A stretch of DNA of 64,000 bases from Rothia similimucilaginosa (GCF_029850875.1 NZ_JAOVAM010000008.1:1-64000); one strand, 5' to 3'. Shown: positions 18,309-29,922, counted from the first letter of the stretch. Numbers and translations: made by a program. The notes: generated from the sequence alone by a model not told the origin.

Positions 18309-19250
18309 ATGGAGGAGAATATGCATACCGAGAGTGATCGTTCGGTTTTGGATGCGCCGCGCATCCGCACCATTGCAATGGAAACTGGATACTCCAGCGT
18401 AAATCTCTACAATAAAGTCGACTCCACTACCACCCGTGCCCGCGAGGTACTTATGGGCGGCACGGACTCCGAACGCGAACAGCTCGGCGAGCTCTCTGTC
18501 TACACTAGCCTCTACCAAAGCGCCGGACGCGGCCGTCTAGCCCGAGTCTGGATCGCCCCTGCCGGTGCCTGCCTCGCCACAAGTATCGTGGTGCGCCCGC
18601 ATGCCTCCGCCGACCCTCTCGCTCGAGAACTCACCGAAGACAGCTACCACTGGCTGACCCTCATCGCCGGGCTCAGCGTGGTCGATATTTGGCGTGACTA
18701 CGGGGTAGACGCCGCCCTCAAATGGCCCAACGATGTGATTGCACAGGGTGCCAAAGGCTGCGGAATCCTCGCCCAGCTCGTTCCCGAAAGCGGCTCCACC
18801 GAGCAACAACGCAGCATTATTGTGGGCATCGGCCAGAATACGAACATGTCCGCCGAACAGCTGCCCGTACCCACCGCCACCAGCCTGAGCCTGTGCACCG
18901 GGCAGGTCATCGACTCCTCCGAGGTGCTCACCCGACTCCTTAAGATCTTCGCCCGCCGCTACCGCGCCTTCGTGCGCGCCGGCGGTGACCCCGAGCACCC
19001 CGACCCCCTCAACCCGCAGAGCATCAGTCTGCTCGATCAGGCACGCGCCGCCACTGCAACTCTCGGAGCTAGCGTGCGCATGAGCCTGCCGGATGGAAGC
19101 ACCGTAGAAGGCATCGCCGAAGACCTCGACGCGCAGGGGCGCATCCTCATTCGCCGCGAAGATGGAACCCTAGAGCCCTACGCGGTGGGCGATATTGAGC
19201 ATCTTCGCCCCGTCAACGGTAGCTACGGAGACTTTCAGCAGGCACACTAG
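18309..19250 (+). CDS. birA: Biotin-[acetyl-CoA-carboxylase] ligase
   Basis: A 313-residue biotin protein ligase that activates biotin as biotinyl-AMP and attaches it to the Lys of the BCCP domain of AccA3. The catalytic domain contains YQSAGRGRLARVW (the GRGR biotinyl-AMP loop), LKWPNDVIAQGAKGCGILAQ (abridged: KWPNDV) and IIVGIGQNTN. A small C-terminal SH3-like domain (VRMSLPDGSTVEGIAEDLDAQGRILI) follows. The N-terminal DNA-binding domain of E. coli BirA is absent, so it is a monofunctional ligase. I start at ATG 18309. ATG 18321 is an alternative: GGAGGAG lies just before it but only 3 nt away. Its position next to accD is the usual actinobacterial arrangement. Confidence 0.92.
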   Translation: MEENMHTESDRSVLDAPRIRTIAMETGYSSVNLYNKVDSTTTRAREVLMGGTDSEREQLGELSVYTSLYQSAGRGRLARVWIAPAGACLATSIVVRPHASADPLARELTEDSYHWLTLIAGLSVVDIWRDYGVDAALKWPNDVIAQGAKGCGILAQLVPESGSTEQQRSIIVGIGQNTNMSAEQLPVPTATSLSLCTGQVIDSSEVLTRLLKIFARRYRAFVRAGGDPEHPDPLNPQSISLLDQARAATATLGASVRMSLPDGSTVEGIAEDLDAQGRILIRREDGTLEPYAVGDIEHLRPVNGSYGDFQQAH

Positions 19251-19356
19251 AACCAACCCCTAAAATTACAGTCCGGCACGGCAACTGCATCAATCCACAC
19301 CGCCTCAACTGGCGCCTCCAGCCGGCCCATAACAACCAGCACAGCTAAGGAACACC

Positions 19357-19845
19357 ATGCGTCTGCGCGGAAAACTCAACCCCGGTGAGCATGTCATCAT
19401 TACCACTCGACAGCACTACGGCGCCCTGCTACCCGCGCTCGCCTACATACTGGTTGCTATCGCCGCCTCAACCTTTGCCTCCACGGCACGGTCCTCACCG
19501 ATTCTGTGGACTCTCGGCATGATGTGTGCGGTTGGTACTGTTTTCGGAGCGGTGCGTACCGGATGGCGTTGGGCTACCACCTCCTACCTGCTCACCACGC
19601 ACCGGCTTGTGGTTCGCCGTGGCGTGATGATCCGAACAGGAGACGACTCTCTCTACTTGGATTCCATGGGGGAACGCTGGGTAAAACAACGCGGCCCGGG
19701 CGCCTGGTTAGGCTATGGCTCCGTGTATGTGGTCTGCCACGGAGCGCACCACTGTCTGACCTATGTGCCTGAACCCAGGTGTTTTGAAAAAGAAATTAAA
19801 TCCGCTAGACGTGACTATTACGCCTTGAGTTCCCGCTACATCTAG
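19357..19845 (+). CDS. PH domain-containing membrane protein
   Basis: A 162-residue protein with two membrane helices close to the N-terminus (ALLPALAYILVAIAAS and LWTLGMMCAVGTVFGAV) followed by a bacterial PH-like domain beginning YLLTTHRLVVRRGVM. This is the YdbS/bPH2 layout (helices, then a T-x-x-R-L-x-x-x-x-G strand pair). The function of such proteins is mostly unknown, and membrane or lipid-domain scaffolding is suggested. AAGGA lies 5 nt before the ATG. It is 106 bp downstream of birA on the same strand; a short operon is possible. Confidence 0.75.
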   Translation: MRLRGKLNPGEHVIITTRQHYGALLPALAYILVAIAASTFASTARSSPILWTLGMMCAVGTVFGAVRTGWRWATTSYLLTTHRLVVRRGVMIRTGDDSLYLDSMGERWVKQRGPGAWLGYGSVYVVCHGAHHCLTYVPEPRCFEKEIKSARRDYYALSSRYI

Positions 19846-20134
19846 CTTTTCGGGGGTGTGTCTGCCAACTATAAAGAGGGTAGACCGGTTGACTCAGAGC
19901 CTAACCTGGCACCTAAATCAGCTGAAAAATGTGGATTAGAGTATTCTTAAATGTGAATTACTCCACTAAAATATCTTTGGGGGTGGATGCTTTGGTGCCC
20001 AAAACACCGCAGTGGAGGGTATATTAACAAGGCGCTATACAGTGAAGTAGTGCACAATCGACGCACAGCACCAGCTAGCGCACCCGCACGAGAGAACAGA
20101 TGATTCGGCAGATATGAAAGGAGCAGCAACGGTA

Positions 20135-21286
20135 ATGAGCACGGCAGACCCCCAGAAACCTGCACACTCTCTGCAGGGTACTGGCGCCACCATGGGCCCC
20201 GAAACCCAAATGCTGAACCTCAAAATTCTGCAGAACCTCGCGCAGAACAATATCTATCGAGACGAGGAATCCAAAGCAGGAATCCGAGCCCTCGAAAAGT
20301 CGCTCCTGGGACAGGGCCGCCGCTACACCCCCGTAGAAGCCGCAGAGTGCGCCGGACTTCCTCTCGAAACCGCCCAGCGTATCTGGCACAACATGGGTTT
20401 CCCAACGATCGCCGACCACTCGCCCTACTTCACTGAAACAGACGTGCAGATGCTTGCAGACCTGCAGAAGTTGGACGCAGAAGGCGACATTCGCATGGAA
20501 TACGTGGCATCCCTTGTGCGCTCCGAAGGTCAACTGACCGACCGTACCGTCGCATGGCAGATTGAGGCGCTCGTGCACAATATCATGGTCACCGAAAACC
20601 TCAGCGATAATGATGCCCGCCGTAAGCTCCTCAAAGACTTCCCGCGCTACCTTGACGTTCTTGAGCGCCTGGCGCTCTACGCATACCGTCGCCAGATGTA
20701 CGCCGGAATCCTGCGCCTGGGATTGCGCGAAAACAACGTGACCACCTCCGGACTTTCTCGCCTGCCCCTGGTGCGAGGCGTAGGGTTCGTTGACCTGGTT
20801 TCCTACACCTCCCTGGTACGTAACCTAGATGCCGCAGCTCTCTCTCAGCTCATCAACCACTTTGAGCAGAGCTGCCTGGACGTTATCGCACCCCTGGGCG
20901 GTCGTATTATTAAGACCCTCGGTGATGAAGTTTTCTTCCTTACCGAAGCCCCGGACGCTATCGCAGAAATTAGCCTGCGGCTCTCCGAAAAGATCGGTGC
21001 CGACCCGCAACTACCGGATGCCCGCGTCGCCTTCATCTGGGGCGAAGTTCTGGCTAACCGCGGCGACGTGTACGGCTCCAGCGTGAACCTGGCCGCACGC
21101 CTGGTCTCCCTCGCTGAACCGGGTACCGTACTGACCGATAATGAGACAGCAAACACGCTCCGACAGGTGGGAAATCGCTATACTCTCACCTCGCAGGGAA
21201 CGCGAAATGTTAGAAGCTTTGGTAACGTAGACCCCGTGGCGGTGACCCGTCGCGTGAACTACACAATGGAGATAGACCTCTCATGA
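20135..21286 (+). CDS. Class III adenylate cyclase with N-terminal regulatory region
   Basis: About 383 residues. The C-terminal half (from about residue 210) is a class III nucleotide cyclase domain making cAMP from ATP. FVDLVSYTSL carries the first metal Asp and GGRIIKTLGDEVFF the substrate Lys and second metal Asp. RGDVYGSSVNLAARL carries the purine-selecting Asp and the transition-state Asn and Arg, so it looks catalytically complete. The N-terminal half (YTPVEAAECAGLPLETAQRIW, a HTH-like segment, then helical sequence) matches the regulatory domain of Micrococcales cyclases. It has no membrane helices and should be soluble. I chose ATG 20135, 11 nt after AAAGGAG; ATG 20114 is an in-frame alternative. 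The stop codon overlaps the start of the PP2C gene (ATGA), implying translational coupling. Confidence 0.88.
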   Translation: MSTADPQKPAHSLQGTGATMGPETQMLNLKILQNLAQNNIYRDEESKAGIRALEKSLLGQGRRYTPVEAAECAGLPLETAQRIWHNMGFPTIADHSPYFTETDVQMLADLQKLDAEGDIRMEYVASLVRSEGQLTDRTVAWQIEALVHNIMVTENLSDNDARRKLLKDFPRYLDVLERLALYAYRRQMYAGILRLGLRENNVTTSGLSRLPLVRGVGFVDLVSYTSLVRNLDAAALSQLINHFEQSCLDVIAPLGGRIIKTLGDEVFFLTEAPDAIAEISLRLSEKIGADPQLPDARVAFIWGEVLANRGDVYGSSVNLAARLVSLAEPGTVLTDNETANTLRQVGNRYTLTSQGTRNVRSFGNVDPVAVTRRVNYTMEIDLS

Positions 21287-22176
21287 CTGAACTGAAACTA
21301 CGTACCGGTGGTGCAACGCACCGCGGCGCACATCGAGAAAATAACGAAGATTCGATGGTCGTCGCCGGTTCCCTCTGCGTGGTCGCGGACGGTATGGGAG
21401 GCCATGAATCGGGCGAGGTCGCTTCGCGCCTGTGCGTGCGTCAGCTCGCCTACTCGCCCTTCTTCACCATGCCTGGCGGACGCAGCGAAGGAGAACAGCA
21501 GACCTACGTTAAGCGCCTCGCAGCTATTGATGAGGAAGACCCCGTTAAGCGCCGTCGCCGCGCAAATACCCTGCTTAACAACGAAATTGTGGGCGCCCTG
21601 AACCGTTTGCACGATATCCTCGGCGAAACCAACGAAGAAATTAAACAGGCGCTCTCCCACGCTGGCGGCACGACCGTCACTGGCGCCTGGCTAACCAACA
21701 TCGGGGACCGTAACCTGTGGGTTATTTTCAACGTGGGCGACTCGCGAACCTACCGTCTGTTGCGTGAGGATGAGGGTATTCACCACTCCGCCATGGAGAA
21801 GCTGCCCGGTTCTGAGGGCTCCGCCTCGCTGGAGCAGGTCACCGCTGACCACTCCGAGGTGCAGTACCTGGTCGATGAAGGTCAGATTACCGCCCTGGAG
21901 GCGCTGACCCACCCGCGCCGCAACGTAATTACCCGCGCGCTGGGTACCGGTAACTACTGGGAACCGGACTTCTGGGTTCTGCCCGCCCGTGCCGGTGACC
22001 GCCTGATGCTCTGCTCCGATGGTCTTTCCGGTGAGCTTTCGCACGAATACATGGCGCGCGTACTCACCTCGATTCGCCACCCGCAGGACGCCGCTGACGT
22101 GCTCCAGCACGAGGCGCTGCGTTCCGGCGGTCGCGATAACATTACCGTGATTGTTGCTGACGCGGTCGAAGCCTAA
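21283..22176 (+). CDS. PP2C-family protein serine/threonine phosphatase
   Basis: A 297-residue PPM/PP2C metal-dependent phosphatase. Metal-binding motifs are intact: REENNEDS-type N-terminus (AHRENNEDSMV), VVADGMGGHESGEVAS, LMLCSDGLSGELSHE and GGRDNITVIVADA. No transmembrane helix or sensor domain is seen, so it is a stand-alone soluble phosphatase like PstP without its membrane anchor. It starts inside the cyclase stop codon (4-bp overlap). The pair therefore couples cAMP synthesis with dephosphorylation of Ser/Thr-phosphorylated proteins, perhaps the cyclase itself; that functional link is inference. A very strong palindrome ends the operon. Confidence 0.92.
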   Translation: MTELKLRTGGATHRGAHRENNEDSMVVAGSLCVVADGMGGHESGEVASRLCVRQLAYSPFFTMPGGRSEGEQQTYVKRLAAIDEEDPVKRRRRANTLLNNEIVGALNRLHDILGETNEEIKQALSHAGGTTVTGAWLTNIGDRNLWVIFNVGDSRTYRLLREDEGIHHSAMEKLPGSEGSASLEQVTADHSEVQYLVDEGQITALEALTHPRRNVITRALGTGNYWEPDFWVLPARAGDRLMLCSDGLSGELSHEYMARVLTSIRHPQDAADVLQHEALRSGGRDNITVIVADAVEA

Positions 22177-22192
22177 ACTTCATACTGTTTGA

Positions 22193-22248
22193 TTCACCCC
22201 CGCCTTCTATAGGCACTCGCTCGAGTGCCTATAGAAGGCGGGGGTGAA
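22193..22248. terminator. 27-bp perfect palindrome, strong hairpin after the cyclase-PP2C operon
   Basis: Arms 22193-22219 and 22222-22248 are perfectly complementary over 27 bp with only CT between them. It lies 17 bp past the PP2C stop. It should work as a terminator, though there is no long U-run, or as an RNA-processing or protein-binding site. Confidence 0.65.
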
Positions 22249-22390
22249 CTGTATCCGCGCACAGAAACTAAGGAGGCATAATCGGGTAAGCGGCTACGGC
22301 ACTCTTGCATTATCGTTTACGTCATCGTTTGCGTTCGCGGAACCTGCCAATATGACCAGCGATAGGGGAGAGGCGGATCAAAAACGCTAG

Positions 22391-24634
<2,244 letters not shown>

Positions 24635-24691
24635 ACCCGGTAGCGGGGTTATCTGAATCTGAACCCTGCAATATATATAGAGATATATAGA

Positions 24692-24731
24692 GCATTCAGG
24701 CTCTGGAGTACGGGCTTCAGAGCCTGAATGC
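24692..24731 (+). terminator. Hairpin downstream of ligA
   Basis: GCATTCAGGCTCT (24692-24704) pairs perfectly with AGAGCCTGAATGC (24719-24731), followed by CAATTTT. Confidence 0.65.
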
Positions 24732-24793
24732 CAATTTTGGGCATTTGTAATTACCACAGCATTTAAGGTGGAAGCGCCTTAAAACACTCCCAA

Positions 24794-24826
24794 AGCGTGT
24801 AAATATTTAAAAAATATTTACACGCT
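24794..24826. repeat. 15-bp perfect AT-rich inverted repeat
   Basis: AGCGTGTAAATATTT (24794-24808), AAA, AAATATTTACACGCT (24812-24826). It could be a second terminator element or a protein-binding site. Confidence 0.6.
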
Positions 24827-25105
24827 GTTCAAAACCTTTGAAATCGGCACCCATTCAATACTGAATCGGAGCACTCCAGGAGGGGAAACCTCCGACTGCA
24901 CGCCCTAGAAAACCCCGAAATTCCGCGGTTAAACCTTGAAAATATGCGGCCTGCAAGAGCGCCAATAAAGTTTCTTGCACTTTTAACCTGAAAGAACCCT
25001 GGGAACCCTGCGCGTTCGCCGTGAACCTGAAACTGGGTTGGAATCATAAAAAACCTCGGTTATCTTTGAGACCAGATAGATTCTCGCAAGGGAATCGCCT
25101 GTGTG

Positions 25106-25130
25106 GTTTCAAGCTTGGAATGCTTGAAAC
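25106..25130 (+). other. Stem-loop in the presumed rpf leader RNA
   Basis: GTTTCAAGC (25106-25114) pairs perfectly with GCTTGAAAC (25122-25130) across a 7-nt loop, about 210 bp before the rpf start codon. Confidence 0.45.
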
Positions 25131-25341
25131 GATGCCCGGTTCTACCGCACGTCCCTACCGAGGAAGTGCCACCCGGATTCCGCACACAAGTGCAGAATCA
25201 CTCACGGTGACATGAAATCGGTGGAGAGCCGCTCACATGGTAGAGCCAGAACATGAGTAACCTACTTCGTTATCAAAGGGTGAGCGGCAGCGCGTTAGAG
25301 TTCCGGGGACGGAACGAGCGGGGACGGCCCCAAGGAGCATT

Positions 25342-26046
25342 ATGAAGAACACTTCCATTCGTCGTACCGCAGCAGCTCTCGCCATCGGTGGCGCTGTAGC
25401 AGCTACCATGTCGATGCCCGCTGCAAACGCGGTAGACGGTGCTACCTGGGACGCACTGGCACAGTGCGAGTCCGGTGGTAACTGGTCCATCAACACCGGT
25501 AACGGCTTCTACGGTGGTCTGCAGTTCACCCAGCAGTCCTGGAACGGCGTCGGCATGTCCGGCTCCCCCGTGACCGCTTCCCGTGCACAGCAGATTGAGG
25601 CTGGCGAGCGTCTGCTCGCTATCCAGGGCTGGGGCGCATGGCCCGCTTGCTCCGCTAAGCTTGGCCTCTACGGCAAGACCGGCGCAGCTCCCACCTACAC
25701 TGAGCCCACCACCGTGGCTGCCCAGTCGCAGACCCAGCAGACCTACACCGCTCCCGCGGCACAGGCTGCACCCGCAGCTCCTGCAGTTCAGGCTGCACCC
25801 GCAGCAGCTGAGGCACCCGCAGCACCCGCTGCAGCACCGGCAGTTGAGGCTCCCGCAGCACCCGTCGCAGTAGCTCCCAAGGCTGCAGCAGGTACCTACA
25901 CCGTGGTTCCCGGTGACTCCCTCTCGCTGATCGCTGCAAAGCTCGGCGTTGCAGGCGGCTACCAGGCAATCGCAGCTGCGAACACCGACATCATCTACAA
26001 CGTTGACCTGATCTTCCCCGGCCAGGTTCTGACCATCCCTGCCTAA
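25342..26046 (+). CDS. Secreted resuscitation-promoting factor-like muralytic transglycosylase with LysM
   Basis: A 234-residue exported peptidoglycan hydrolase. A Sec signal peptide (positive RRTAAALAIGG start, cleavage likely after PAANA, residue 30) is followed by a transglycosylase-like Rpf domain: WDALAQCESGGNWSINTGNGFYGGLQFTQQSW (abridged: CESGGNW), where E43 is the expected catalytic Glu, ending GWGAWPACSAKLGL. A Pro/Ala/Gln-rich spacer leads to a C-terminal LysM (YTVVPGDSLSLIAAKLGV to LIFPGQVLTIP) that binds the wall. Rpf proteins cut glycan strands and help dormant actinobacteria resume growth. AAGGAG lies 5 nt before the ATG. The long structured leader suggests RNA-level control. 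Confidence 0.92.
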   Translation: MKNTSIRRTAAALAIGGAVAATMSMPAANAVDGATWDALAQCESGGNWSINTGNGFYGGLQFTQQSWNGVGMSGSPVTASRAQQIEAGERLLAIQGWGAWPACSAKLGLYGKTGAAPTYTEPTTVAAQSQTQQTYTAPAAQAAPAAPAVQAAPAAAEAPAAPAAAPAVEAPAAPVAVAPKAAAGTYTVVPGDSLSLIAAKLGVAGGYQAIAAANTDIIYNVDLIFPGQVLTIPA

Positions 26047-26086
26047 GGTTTTAACTCTCAAGCGTAACTTGGGCACGTTGTAGTCC

Positions 26087-26120
26087 AACGCCCCGCACCT
26101 CACACGAGGAGCGGGGCGTT
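26087..26120 (+). terminator. Terminator of the rpf gene
   Basis: AACGCCCCGC and GCGGGGCGTT form a perfect 10-bp stem (26087-26096 and 26111-26120), 40 bp past the stop codon. Confidence 0.75.
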
Positions 26121-26257
26121 GAGCATTTAACCGAAAGGAGAAAAATACCGCCTGAACACACAAGCCAGCAGGTAAACCCTCCAACCCTCAATGAGACGGA
26201 AAACGCAACCTCCACTACACTAGAGAAGAGACAAGAAAACAAAACTACGGGAGAACC

Positions 26258-26554
26258 ATGTCTGCCATCACCTTTGAACAGGTCAAGCACCTGGCATCGC
26301 TGGCACTCATTGAGATGACCGATGAAGAACTCACCGCGATGGCGTCTGAGCTGGACGTCATCGTCGCATCCGTTGAGACCATGTCGCAGAAAGCAACTGC
26401 TGACATCCCCGCGACCAGCCACCCCATCCCCCTCGAGAACGTCTTCCGTGAAGACGTACCCGTCACCACCCTTACCCAGGAAGAGGCGCTCTCAGGCGCC
26501 CCCGACGCACAGGACGGCAAGTTCCGCGTGCCGGCAATCCTCGACGAAGACTAA
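26258..26554 (+). CDS. gatC: Asp-tRNA(Asn)/Glu-tRNA(Gln) amidotransferase subunit C
   Basis: The 98-residue GatC stabilises the GatA-GatB pair of the transamidosome, which converts Glu-tRNA(Gln), and where needed Asp-tRNA(Asn), to the amidated forms. Family features are visible: FEQVKHLASLALIEMTDEELTAMASELDVIV at the N-terminus (abridged: VKHLASLALIEMTDEEL) and the C-terminal LREDVPV-like segment (NVFREDVPVTTLTQEEAL) and GKFRVPAILDED. CGGGAG precedes the ATG. It is the first gene of gatCAB, 15 bp before gatA. Confidence 0.95.
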   Translation: MSAITFEQVKHLASLALIEMTDEELTAMASELDVIVASVETMSQKATADIPATSHPIPLENVFREDVPVTTLTQEEALSGAPDAQDGKFRVPAILDED

Positions 26555-26569
26555 GAGGAGAACAACCAA

Positions 26570-28174
26570 GTGAACGAATTGATCCAGCTCACCGCCGCAG
26601 AAGCAGTAGAAAAGCTCGCATCCGGCGAAATCACCTCCGTTGAGCTTACCCAGGCACACCTGGACCGTATCGCAGCCACCGACGGCGCATCCCTGAGCGA
26701 CAACCGAGCAGACGGCAAGAACGGCCTCAACGCCTTCCTGCACATCAACGCTGAAGAAGCACTCGCCACCGCAGCCGCAGTGGACGCAGACCGTGCAGCA
26801 GGCAAGGAATTGCCGCTGCTCGCAGGCGTACCCATCGCCGTCAAGGACCTCATCGTCACCAAGGGCCAGCCTACCACCGCAGCATCGCGCATGCTCGAAG
26901 GCTGGATGAGCCCCTACGATGGCACCGTCACCCGCAAGGTCCGCGAAGCACGCATGCCCATCCTCGGCAAGACCAACCTCGACGAATTCGCAATGGGCTC
27001 CTCCAACGAGCACTCTGCATTCGGCGTAGTCCGCAACCCCTGGGCACTCGACCGTGCACCCGGCGGCTCCGGCGGCGGCTCCGCAGCAGCCGTCACCGCC
27101 TTCCAGGCACCCCTGGCGCTCGGCACCGACACCGGCGGCTCTATCCGCCAGCCTGCAGCACTGACCGGTAGCGTTGGCGTCAAGCCCACCTACGGCTCCG
27201 TCTCCCGCTACGGTGTCATCGCCATGGCATCTTCCCTCGACCAGGTAGGCCCCTGCGCCCGCACTGTCCTGGATACCGCACTGCTCCACGAAGCAATCGC
27301 AGGCCACGACCCGCTCGATGCAACCTCCCTGCCTGATGAGCCCGGCAACTTTGTTGAAGAAGCCAAGGCAGGCGCAGAAGCCGCACGCAAGCGCGACCTG
27401 TCTGGCCTGCGCATCGGCGTCATTAAGGAACTCGGAGGCGGCGACGGCGCAGGCTTCGAAGCAGGTGTCCTCGCACGCTTCCGTGAATCCGTCGAAGAGC
27501 TGCGTGCCGCAGGTGCAGAAATCGTTGAGGTCTCCCTGCCCTCCGTCACCGAAGCCATCAGCGCCTACTACATGATCATGTCCTCCGAGGTGTCCTCCAA
27601 CCTGGCACGCTACGACGGCGTCCGCTACGGCCTGCGCGTCGTACCCGAAGACGGCCCCGTCACCATCGAGCGCGTCATGTCCGCAACCCGCTCCGCAGGC
27701 TTCGGTCACGAGGTCAAGCGCCGCATTATTCTCGGCACCTACGCACTGTCTGCAGGTAACTTCGATGCCTACTATGGCGCCGCACTGCGCGTACGCACCC
27801 TCATCCAGCGCGATTACGCAGCAGCATTCGAAAAGTGCGACGTGCTCATCTCCCCGACTGCACCCTCCACCGCGTTCAAGCTCGGCGAGAAGACCGAAGG
27901 CGACCCCATGGCAATGTACCTGGGTGACGTCGCAACCGTGCCCGTCAACCTGGCAGGTGTCCCGGCGCTCTCCCTGCCCGGCGGCCTCTCCGAAGAGAAC
28001 AACCTGCCCGTCGGTATCCAGTTCACCGCACCCGCACGCGAAGACGCACGCCTCTACCGCGTCGGCGCAGCACTGGAAGAACTGCTCACCGCAAAATGGG
28101 GCGCACCGCTCTACAGGAGCCTGCCCGACACTGAAACTCTGATCCGCGACTTTGACTTTGGGGGAACCAAATAA
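26570..28174 (+). CDS. gatA: Asp-tRNA(Asn)/Glu-tRNA(Gln) amidotransferase subunit A
   Basis: A 534-residue amidase-signature enzyme that releases ammonia from glutamine for tRNA amidation. The Ser-cisSer-Lys triad is visible: Lys in [12 protein letters not shown], the Gly/Ser-rich [11 protein letters not shown] and the nucleophilic Ser region [14 protein letters not shown]. It has the full length of the family plus somewhat expanded Ala/Glu loops near 270-300. The start is GTG at 26570, with GGAG 9 nt upstream. Its stop codon shares one base with the gatB start (TAATG), so A and B are translationally coupled. Confidence 0.97.
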   Translation: MNELIQLTAAEAVEKLASGEITSVELTQAHLDRIAATDGASLSDNRADGKNGLNAFLHINAEEALATAAAVDADRAAGKELPLLAGVPIAVKDLIVTKGQPTTAASRMLEGWMSPYDGTVTRKVREARMPILGKTNLDEFAMGSSNEHSAFGVVRNPWALDRAPGGSGGGSAAAVTAFQAPLALGTDTGGSIRQPAALTGSVGVKPTYGSVSRYGVIAMASSLDQVGPCARTVLDTALLHEAIAGHDPLDATSLPDEPGNFVEEAKAGAEAARKRDLSGLRIGVIKELGGGDGAGFEAGVLARFRESVEELRAAGAEIVEVSLPSVTEAISAYYMIMSSEVSSNLARYDGVRYGLRVVPEDGPVTIERVMSATRSAGFGHEVKRRIILGTYALSAGNFDAYYGAALRVRTLIQRDYAAAFEKCDVLISPTAPSTAFKLGEKTEGDPMAMYLGDVATVPVNLAGVPALSLPGGLSEENNLPVGIQFTAPAREDARLYRVGAALEELLTAKWGAPLYRSLPDTETLIRDFDFGGTK

Positions 28175-29679
28175 TGAGTGAAGAAGTCCTCAGCTTCGAA
28201 GAAGCCATCGAAAAGTACGACCCGGTCCTCGGCTTCGAGGTGCACGTCGAACTGAACACCAAAACCAAGATGTTTGACTCCGCACCCAACGAGTTCGGCG
28301 ACGACCCCAACACCAACGTCACCCCCGTATCGCTCGGCCTGCCCGGTGCGCTGCCCATGGTGAACAAGACCGCTGTTGAGTCTGCCATCAAGCTCGGCCT
28401 GGCACTGGGCTGCGAGATTGCAGACAAGTCCTACTTCGCCCGCAAGAACTACTTCTACCCGGACTCCCCGAAGAACTTCCAGACCTCCCAGGCTGGCGGC
28501 CCCATCGCGGAAAACGGCTCCCTGGACGTTGAGCTCGAAGACGGCACTATCTTCACCGTTGAAATTGAGCGCGCCCACATGGAAGAAGACGCAGGCAAGC
28601 TCACCCACGTCGGTGGTGCAGATGGACGAATCCAGGGTGCAACCTCCTCACTGGTCGACTACAACCGCGCAGGCGTTCCTCTGATCGAGATCGTCACCCG
28701 ACCCATAGTCGGTGCCGGCGAGCGTGCACCCGAACTGGCACGCGCCTACGTTGCCGCAATCCGCGACATCGTCCGCTCCCTCGGCATCTCTGACGCCCGC
28801 ATGGAACGTGGTAACGTCCGCTGCGATGCCAACGTCTCCCTCATGCCCAAGGGCGCAGAGAAGTTCGGCACCCGCTCCGAAACCAAAAACGTGAACTCCC
28901 TTCGTTCGGTTGAGCGCGCCGTCCGCTACGAGATCCGCCGCCACGCAGCAATCCTCGAACGCGGTGAAAAGGTCACCCAGGAGACCCGCCACTGGCACGA
29001 AGACACCCGCGAAACCTCCTCGGGCCGCCCCAAGTCCGACGCCGACGACTACCGTTACTTCCCCGAACCGGACCTCGTACCGGTCGTCACCAACAGCGAA
29101 TGGATTGAGCGTCTGCGCGCTGAACTGCCCGAACCCCCGGCAGAGCGCCGCCGCCGCCTCAAGGGTGAGTGGGGCTACTCCGACGAAGAGTTCCGCGACG
29201 TCGTCAACGCTGGCGCACTCGACGTCATCGAAGAGACCGTCGCCGCAGGTGCAACCGCAGCAGCCGCCCGCAAGTGGTGGATGGGCGAAATCGCCCGCCG
29301 CGCAAAGCAGGCTGAAGTTGAGCTCACCGCCCTCGGCGTGGAGCCCGCAACCGTGGTTGCCCTCGAAGCACTCATCTCTGAGGGGAAGATTAACGACAAG
29401 ATCGCCCGCCAGGTGCTCGAGTTCGTCCTCGCCGGTGAAGGCACCCCCGCCGAAATCGTTGAGGCACGCGGCCTCGCCGTGGTTTCCGATGACGGCGCGC
29501 TCACCGCAGCTGTCCAGGAAGCACTGGCGGCAATGCCCGACGTTGCCGACAAGATTCGTGCCGGTAAGGTTCAGGCTGCTGGTGCTATCGTCGGTCAGGT
29601 TATGAAGGCTACCCGCGGTCAGGCTGATGCCGCCCGCGTGCGTGAGCTGATTCTGGCTGAGTGCGGCGTGGAAGGCTAA
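28174..29679 (+). CDS. gatB: Asp-tRNA(Asn)/Glu-tRNA(Gln) amidotransferase subunit B
   Basis: The 501-residue GatB binds the mischarged tRNA and phosphorylates the misacylated side chain with ATP before amidation. The N-terminal cradle shows [27 protein letters not shown], the zinc-region [16 protein letters not shown] and [24 protein letters not shown] and [13 protein letters not shown] follow, and the C-terminal GatB/Yqey helical domain (from about 360) ends the protein. It is the last gene of gatCAB and is followed by a strong terminator. Confidence 0.97.
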   Translation: MSEEVLSFEEAIEKYDPVLGFEVHVELNTKTKMFDSAPNEFGDDPNTNVTPVSLGLPGALPMVNKTAVESAIKLGLALGCEIADKSYFARKNYFYPDSPKNFQTSQAGGPIAENGSLDVELEDGTIFTVEIERAHMEEDAGKLTHVGGADGRIQGATSSLVDYNRAGVPLIEIVTRPIVGAGERAPELARAYVAAIRDIVRSLGISDARMERGNVRCDANVSLMPKGAEKFGTRSETKNVNSLRSVERAVRYEIRRHAAILERGEKVTQETRHWHEDTRETSSGRPKSDADDYRYFPEPDLVPVVTNSEWIERLRAELPEPPAERRRRLKGEWGYSDEEFRDVVNAGALDVIEETVAAGATAAAARKWWMGEIARRAKQAEVELTALGVEPATVVALEALISEGKINDKIARQVLEFVLAGEGTPAEIVEARGLAVVSDDGALTAAVQEALAAMPDVADKIRAGKVQAAGAIVGQVMKATRGQADAARVRELILAECGVEG

Positions 29680-29705
29680 GCTTTTCCGCTGACCCGGCTC
29701 TAACG

Positions 29706-29746
29706 AAAGAGGCGCTGTCTCCCGAGGTGGGAGGCGGCGCCTCTTT
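29706..29746 (+). terminator. Terminator of gatCAB
   Basis: AAAGAGGCGC (29706-29715) pairs with GCGCCTCTTT (29737-29746), ending in a T-run. Confidence 0.8.
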
Positions 29747-29768
29747 TGCTCCATTCCAGGGTCTGCGC

Positions 29769-29850
29769 GAGTGCGGCCGTGTTTTCCGGATGCGCCCTCC
29801 GGGTGACGGGTGCCCCTGCGTAGGCGCGGAGGAAATATGCGGTGCCTCAC
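29769..29850. repeat. Dispersed intergenic repeat, copy 1
   Basis: The stretch from GAGTGCGGCCG through CGGATGCGCCCT, GGTGACGGGTGCCCCTGCG and GGCGCGGAGGAAATATGCGG recurs at 42200-42330, where 48 bp interrupt it. It sits between two terminators and encodes nothing evident. Confidence 0.75.
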
Positions 29851-29879
29851 CCCTCGAGCAGAGCAACGTACATAAACGA

Positions 29880-29922
29880 AGAACGCTCCGTCCGTATCAC
29901 TTAGATACAGACGGAGCGTTCT
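29880..29922 (-). terminator. Terminator of the S9 oligopeptidase gene
   Basis: AGAACGCTCCGTCCGTATC pairs with GATACAGACGGAGCGTTCT (19 bp, one G-U) with a 5-nt loop, 15 bp past the stop. Confidence 0.75.

Larger units (their letters stand above)
24635..25341. other. 707-bp intergenic region between ligA and rpf, rich in hairpins
   Basis: No credible ORF. It contains the perfect hairpins at 24692-24731, 24794-24826 and 25106-25130, plus smaller inverted repeats (ATTCA-ATAC-TGAAT and GGAGG-GGAAA-CCTCC). Long structured leaders are common before rpf-type cell-wall hydrolase genes in actinobacteria, often c-di-AMP (ydaO) riboswitches. I could not match the ydaO conserved core here, so no riboswitch is called. 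Confidence 0.5.

Noticed and set aside
24635-25341. c-di-AMP (ydaO) riboswitch before rpf
   Set aside because: Expected from other actinobacteria, but the conserved GGGGACCC/GGGGUGAAU-type core could not be found, so only hairpins are reported.
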